A DNA stretch of 64,000 nt from Jacaranda mimosifolia (lineage: Eukaryota; Streptophyta; Magnoliopsida; Lamiales; Bignoniaceae). Below, piece by piece: positions 62,311 to 64,000 of this stretch (positions within the stretch are counted from its first letter, which is position 1; each line of letters starts with the position of its first letter). The position numbers and the translations under genes were made by a program. The notes beneath the pieces are model-generated. The model searched no databases. It saw only the letters and a list, made by a program, of their open reading frames with translations, and was not told the DNA's origin. The stretch spans positions 8,831,001 to 8,895,000 of the forward strand of contig CM032126.1 of NCBI GenBank assembly GCA_018894105.1, in the 5' to 3' direction.

Positions 62311-62659
62311 GATTAATAGAGTCTTCAACTTTTAGTATACTTTAAGAAGATAGAGTCGAGTTGGTAACATATTATGAAACTATCTCAAGATGATTAAATT
62401 TGACTAACTAAAAATAGAAAATATAAGAAAAAAAGACAGAGAAATATAACCAGCAATTCTTTGATACTTTTGTATTATAAGCTTTTCTATTAGCTTCAAT
62501 AAGTTATCTCAAATGAGGTGCCAAATACCCCAATATATAGAGTTACAAAATGGGAGATTCATGAATGATAATTTAATATAATACACGTACATAGGGATCA
62601 AGAAATTCAAGAAAAATGTATATGAGAATACAAATGAATATTCATATTCAATAATTTCA
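62311..62659 (-). repeat. Copia 5' LTR (right)
   Basis: On the minus strand it starts TGAAATTATTGAATATG at 62659 and ends at about TTAATCA at 62311. Just inside lies TGATATCAAGAT, a degraded form of the initiator-Met primer-binding site TGGTATCAGAGC. The frame at 62509-62817 is a chance frame across this LTR. Confidence 0.75.
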
Positions 62660-62861
62660 TAAGAATCAGAAAATATAATGATACTTTTTATCATTAAATT
62701 CTCACTATACGTATGTATAACCAATGCCAACAATAATTTAATTAAATAACCAATAATGACAACTTTCGCCATTAAATTTGTGAAAGTCATTATTATGGCA
62801 AAAATGTTTATTATCACCTAACGTATACATTAATAGCTAGTGACAACTTGCAAATTGCCAT
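62660..62861. other. subterminal-like inverted motifs of a further small element
   Basis: Short inverted words (AATAATGACAACTTTCGCC / GTGAAAGTCATTATTATGG) resemble the interior of the CACTA-like element at 434-807. Ends are not defined. Confidence 0.35.
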
Positions 62862-63012
62862 CTACTACAAAAAAATTAAGGCATCAATTAGGCTAATCCA
62901 TAGTTGATGCTAAAAATTTATAGGATTGGCTACGAAATTGTCATATTCAAGTTTGAAATTGATGTTCTCATAGCTAACCTTCGCTACAACCAATTCGTAG
63001 CTGATGATTATT

Positions 63013-63049
<37 letters not shown>

Positions 63050-63274
63050 TAATTTTCATTCAAATAATACATAACTATTCTTTACACTCCGTAAATAAAA
63101 TGTTACGAATTGATAATTAATAGTTTTTGTTGATTATAATTAAAAAAGTTTATATTTACTACAAAAATTCATAGCTAAATTTTGTAGCTACATCTACGAA
63201 ATTAATTTCAATATAGCAAATATTTAAAAAAATTTAACATTTTTCAGCGGCTAATAGAGTTTTTTCTTGTAGTA
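62862..63274. mobile_element. small CACTA-like non-autonomous element (tentative)
   Basis: The left end CTACTACAAAAAAATTAAG and the reverse complement of the right end TACTACAAGAAAAAAC form an inverted repeat. The interior has inverted words around TTCGTAGCTGA / AATTCATAGCTAAA. A (TA)n(TG)n tract lies inside. No coding capacity, and no clear 3-base duplication. Confidence 0.5.
63012..63049. repeat. (TA)n(TG)n microsatellite
   Basis: About nine TA and ten TG units in direct succession. Confidence 0.95.
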
Positions 63275-63593
63275 AATATTAAAAAGTTGGTTGCACCTTA
63301 AAATTGCAACACCATATTCTCTCATGGAATAATTCCTTGCTTTAATTAGAAAAGCATTTCTGTAAGCAAGACTGCAAGTGCATGCCGATCTAAAGTACCC
63401 AACACGTGTTACGTGCTTGTTAGTTTGTGCTATATTAAGGCAATGTTTAGTTAATATTAGTTGAAAATTTTTATAAGCTACTACATTTTATAATATGTGT
63501 TTTGAAACTTATAAGATGTTAGATTTTATTTTGAAAATAAATTTTAAAGTATGTGGATAAAATAAGATTTTAAGTTAACCGTGTAAAATAAAA
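63275..63593. other. spacer without recognised features
   Basis: Non-repetitive AT-rich DNA; no gene seen. Confidence 0.5.
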
Positions 63594-63652
63594 CACTACT
63601 AAAAAAACACTGTTTTGAGACAGAAAAAATCCATCGCAAAATACTTGGTTGC
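63594..63652 (+). repeat. extra copy of a CACTA terminus
   Basis: CACTACTAAAAAAACACT with the following bases repeats the terminus that begins at 63653. It lacks an internal 13-base stretch (TGGATTTTACGAC region). Confidence 0.8.
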
Positions 63653-64000
63653 CACTACTAAAAAAACACTATTTTGTGATGGATTTTACGACAGAAAAAA
63701 TCCATCGCAAAATACTTGGTCGTTGTAATTTACGATGGAAATTTCCGTTGCAAATTCGGTGCTTTTGCAACGGAATTTTCCGTCACAAATTGGGCATTTT
63801 TGCGATGGAAAATTCCATAGCAAAAATGGTAATTTTGTGACCGATTTTTATCCGTCGCAAGTGTTCAGTTTTTTGGTATTTTTTGCGACGGATTTTTCCG
63901 TTGCAAAATATTTTTAATTTTTTTTTATTTTGCAGCATTTTTCCAATATTAAAAATATGTAATCAATAATAGTATATTCATAAATCCAACACCACCATAC
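63653..64000 (+). mobile_element. left end of a CACTA element, cut by the window edge
   Basis: The terminus CACTACTAAAAAAACACT is followed by alternating direct and inverted copies of TTTTGCGACGGATTTT / GATGGAAATTTCCGTTGC. This is the same subterminal word family as the 38.8-kb element. The plus frames 63649-63840 and 63735-63917 are chance frames in these repeats. The rest of the element is outside the window. Confidence 0.75.

Larger units (their letters stand above)
18945..62659 (-). mobile_element. degenerate Ty1/Copia element split by a 38.8-kb insertion
   Basis: Two related LTR copies lie at about 18945-19193 and 62311-62659. Between them, on the minus strand and in Copia order, are gag, protease and integrase (62.27-59.9 kb), then the start of reverse transcriptase (to 59519). 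Then comes the CACTA block, then the rest of reverse transcriptase and RNase H (20690-19310). The reverse transcriptase motifs on the two sides are neighbours in the protein (LLAQEFSQRLGFD on the right, YTYSPVVD on the left), so the split is clearly an insertion within one element. Frameshifts and stops run through every domain. Confidence 0.85.

Noticed and set aside
1..64000. tRNA, rRNA or bacterial-type operons
   Set aside because: No cloverleaf-like or rRNA-like sequence was noticed, and the only tRNA-related matches are retrotransposon primer-binding sites.

Overview
This window is plant nuclear DNA, most likely from an angiosperm and probably a eudicot. It is AT-rich and intron-poor, and it is dominated by LTR retrotransposons of the Ty3/Gypsy chromovirus (Tekay/Del-like) and Ty1/Copia types, with CACTA-, hAT- and Mutator-type DNA elements. 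I found no intact protein-coding gene, rRNA, tRNA or CRISPR array. Almost all open frames are chance frames in repeats or eroded retrotransposon fragments. The species cannot be named from the sequence.

Left part (1-18.9 kb). A small CACTA-like element with a (TAA)n tract lies at 434-807. At 1311-13261 there is one compound Gypsy insertion on the minus strand, built LTR-internal-LTR-internal-LTR and flanked by a single 5-base duplication, TTTAT. Both internal regions share the same large deletion: gag, protease and most of reverse transcriptase are missing, and only the RNase H end, integrase and chromodomain-like tail remain. The middle LTR also carries a 743-base hAT-type MITE. The insertion interrupts a short open frame that could be a broken host exon. 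AT-rich DNA follows, with a tandem duplication near 16.3-17.0 kb and a 1445-base Mutator-like element at 17061-18505.

Centre (18.9-62.7 kb). A degenerate minus-strand Copia element has its two LTRs about 43 kb apart (near 19.0 kb and 62.5 kb), because a 38.8-kb CACTA-type block (about 20691-59518) sits in its reverse transcriptase region. Inside that block is the most striking feature of the window: a head-to-tail array of 18 units of about 1438 bases (20894-46710). Each unit is a composite of a CACTA subterminal segment, a hAT-like element and the first ~550 bases of a Gypsy LTR including its TATA box. The last unit runs on into the rest of a full LTR (46158-49178). Two more plus-strand solo LTRs, each with a perfect 5-base target duplication, lie at 49591-52466 and 55673-58443.

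Right end (62.7-64 kb). A short CACTA-like element and the duplicated terminus of another CACTA element run to the window edge. The order of events can be read from the nesting: Copia, then CACTA, then a hAT-like insertion, then the Gypsy LTR, then tandem amplification across three element boundaries.
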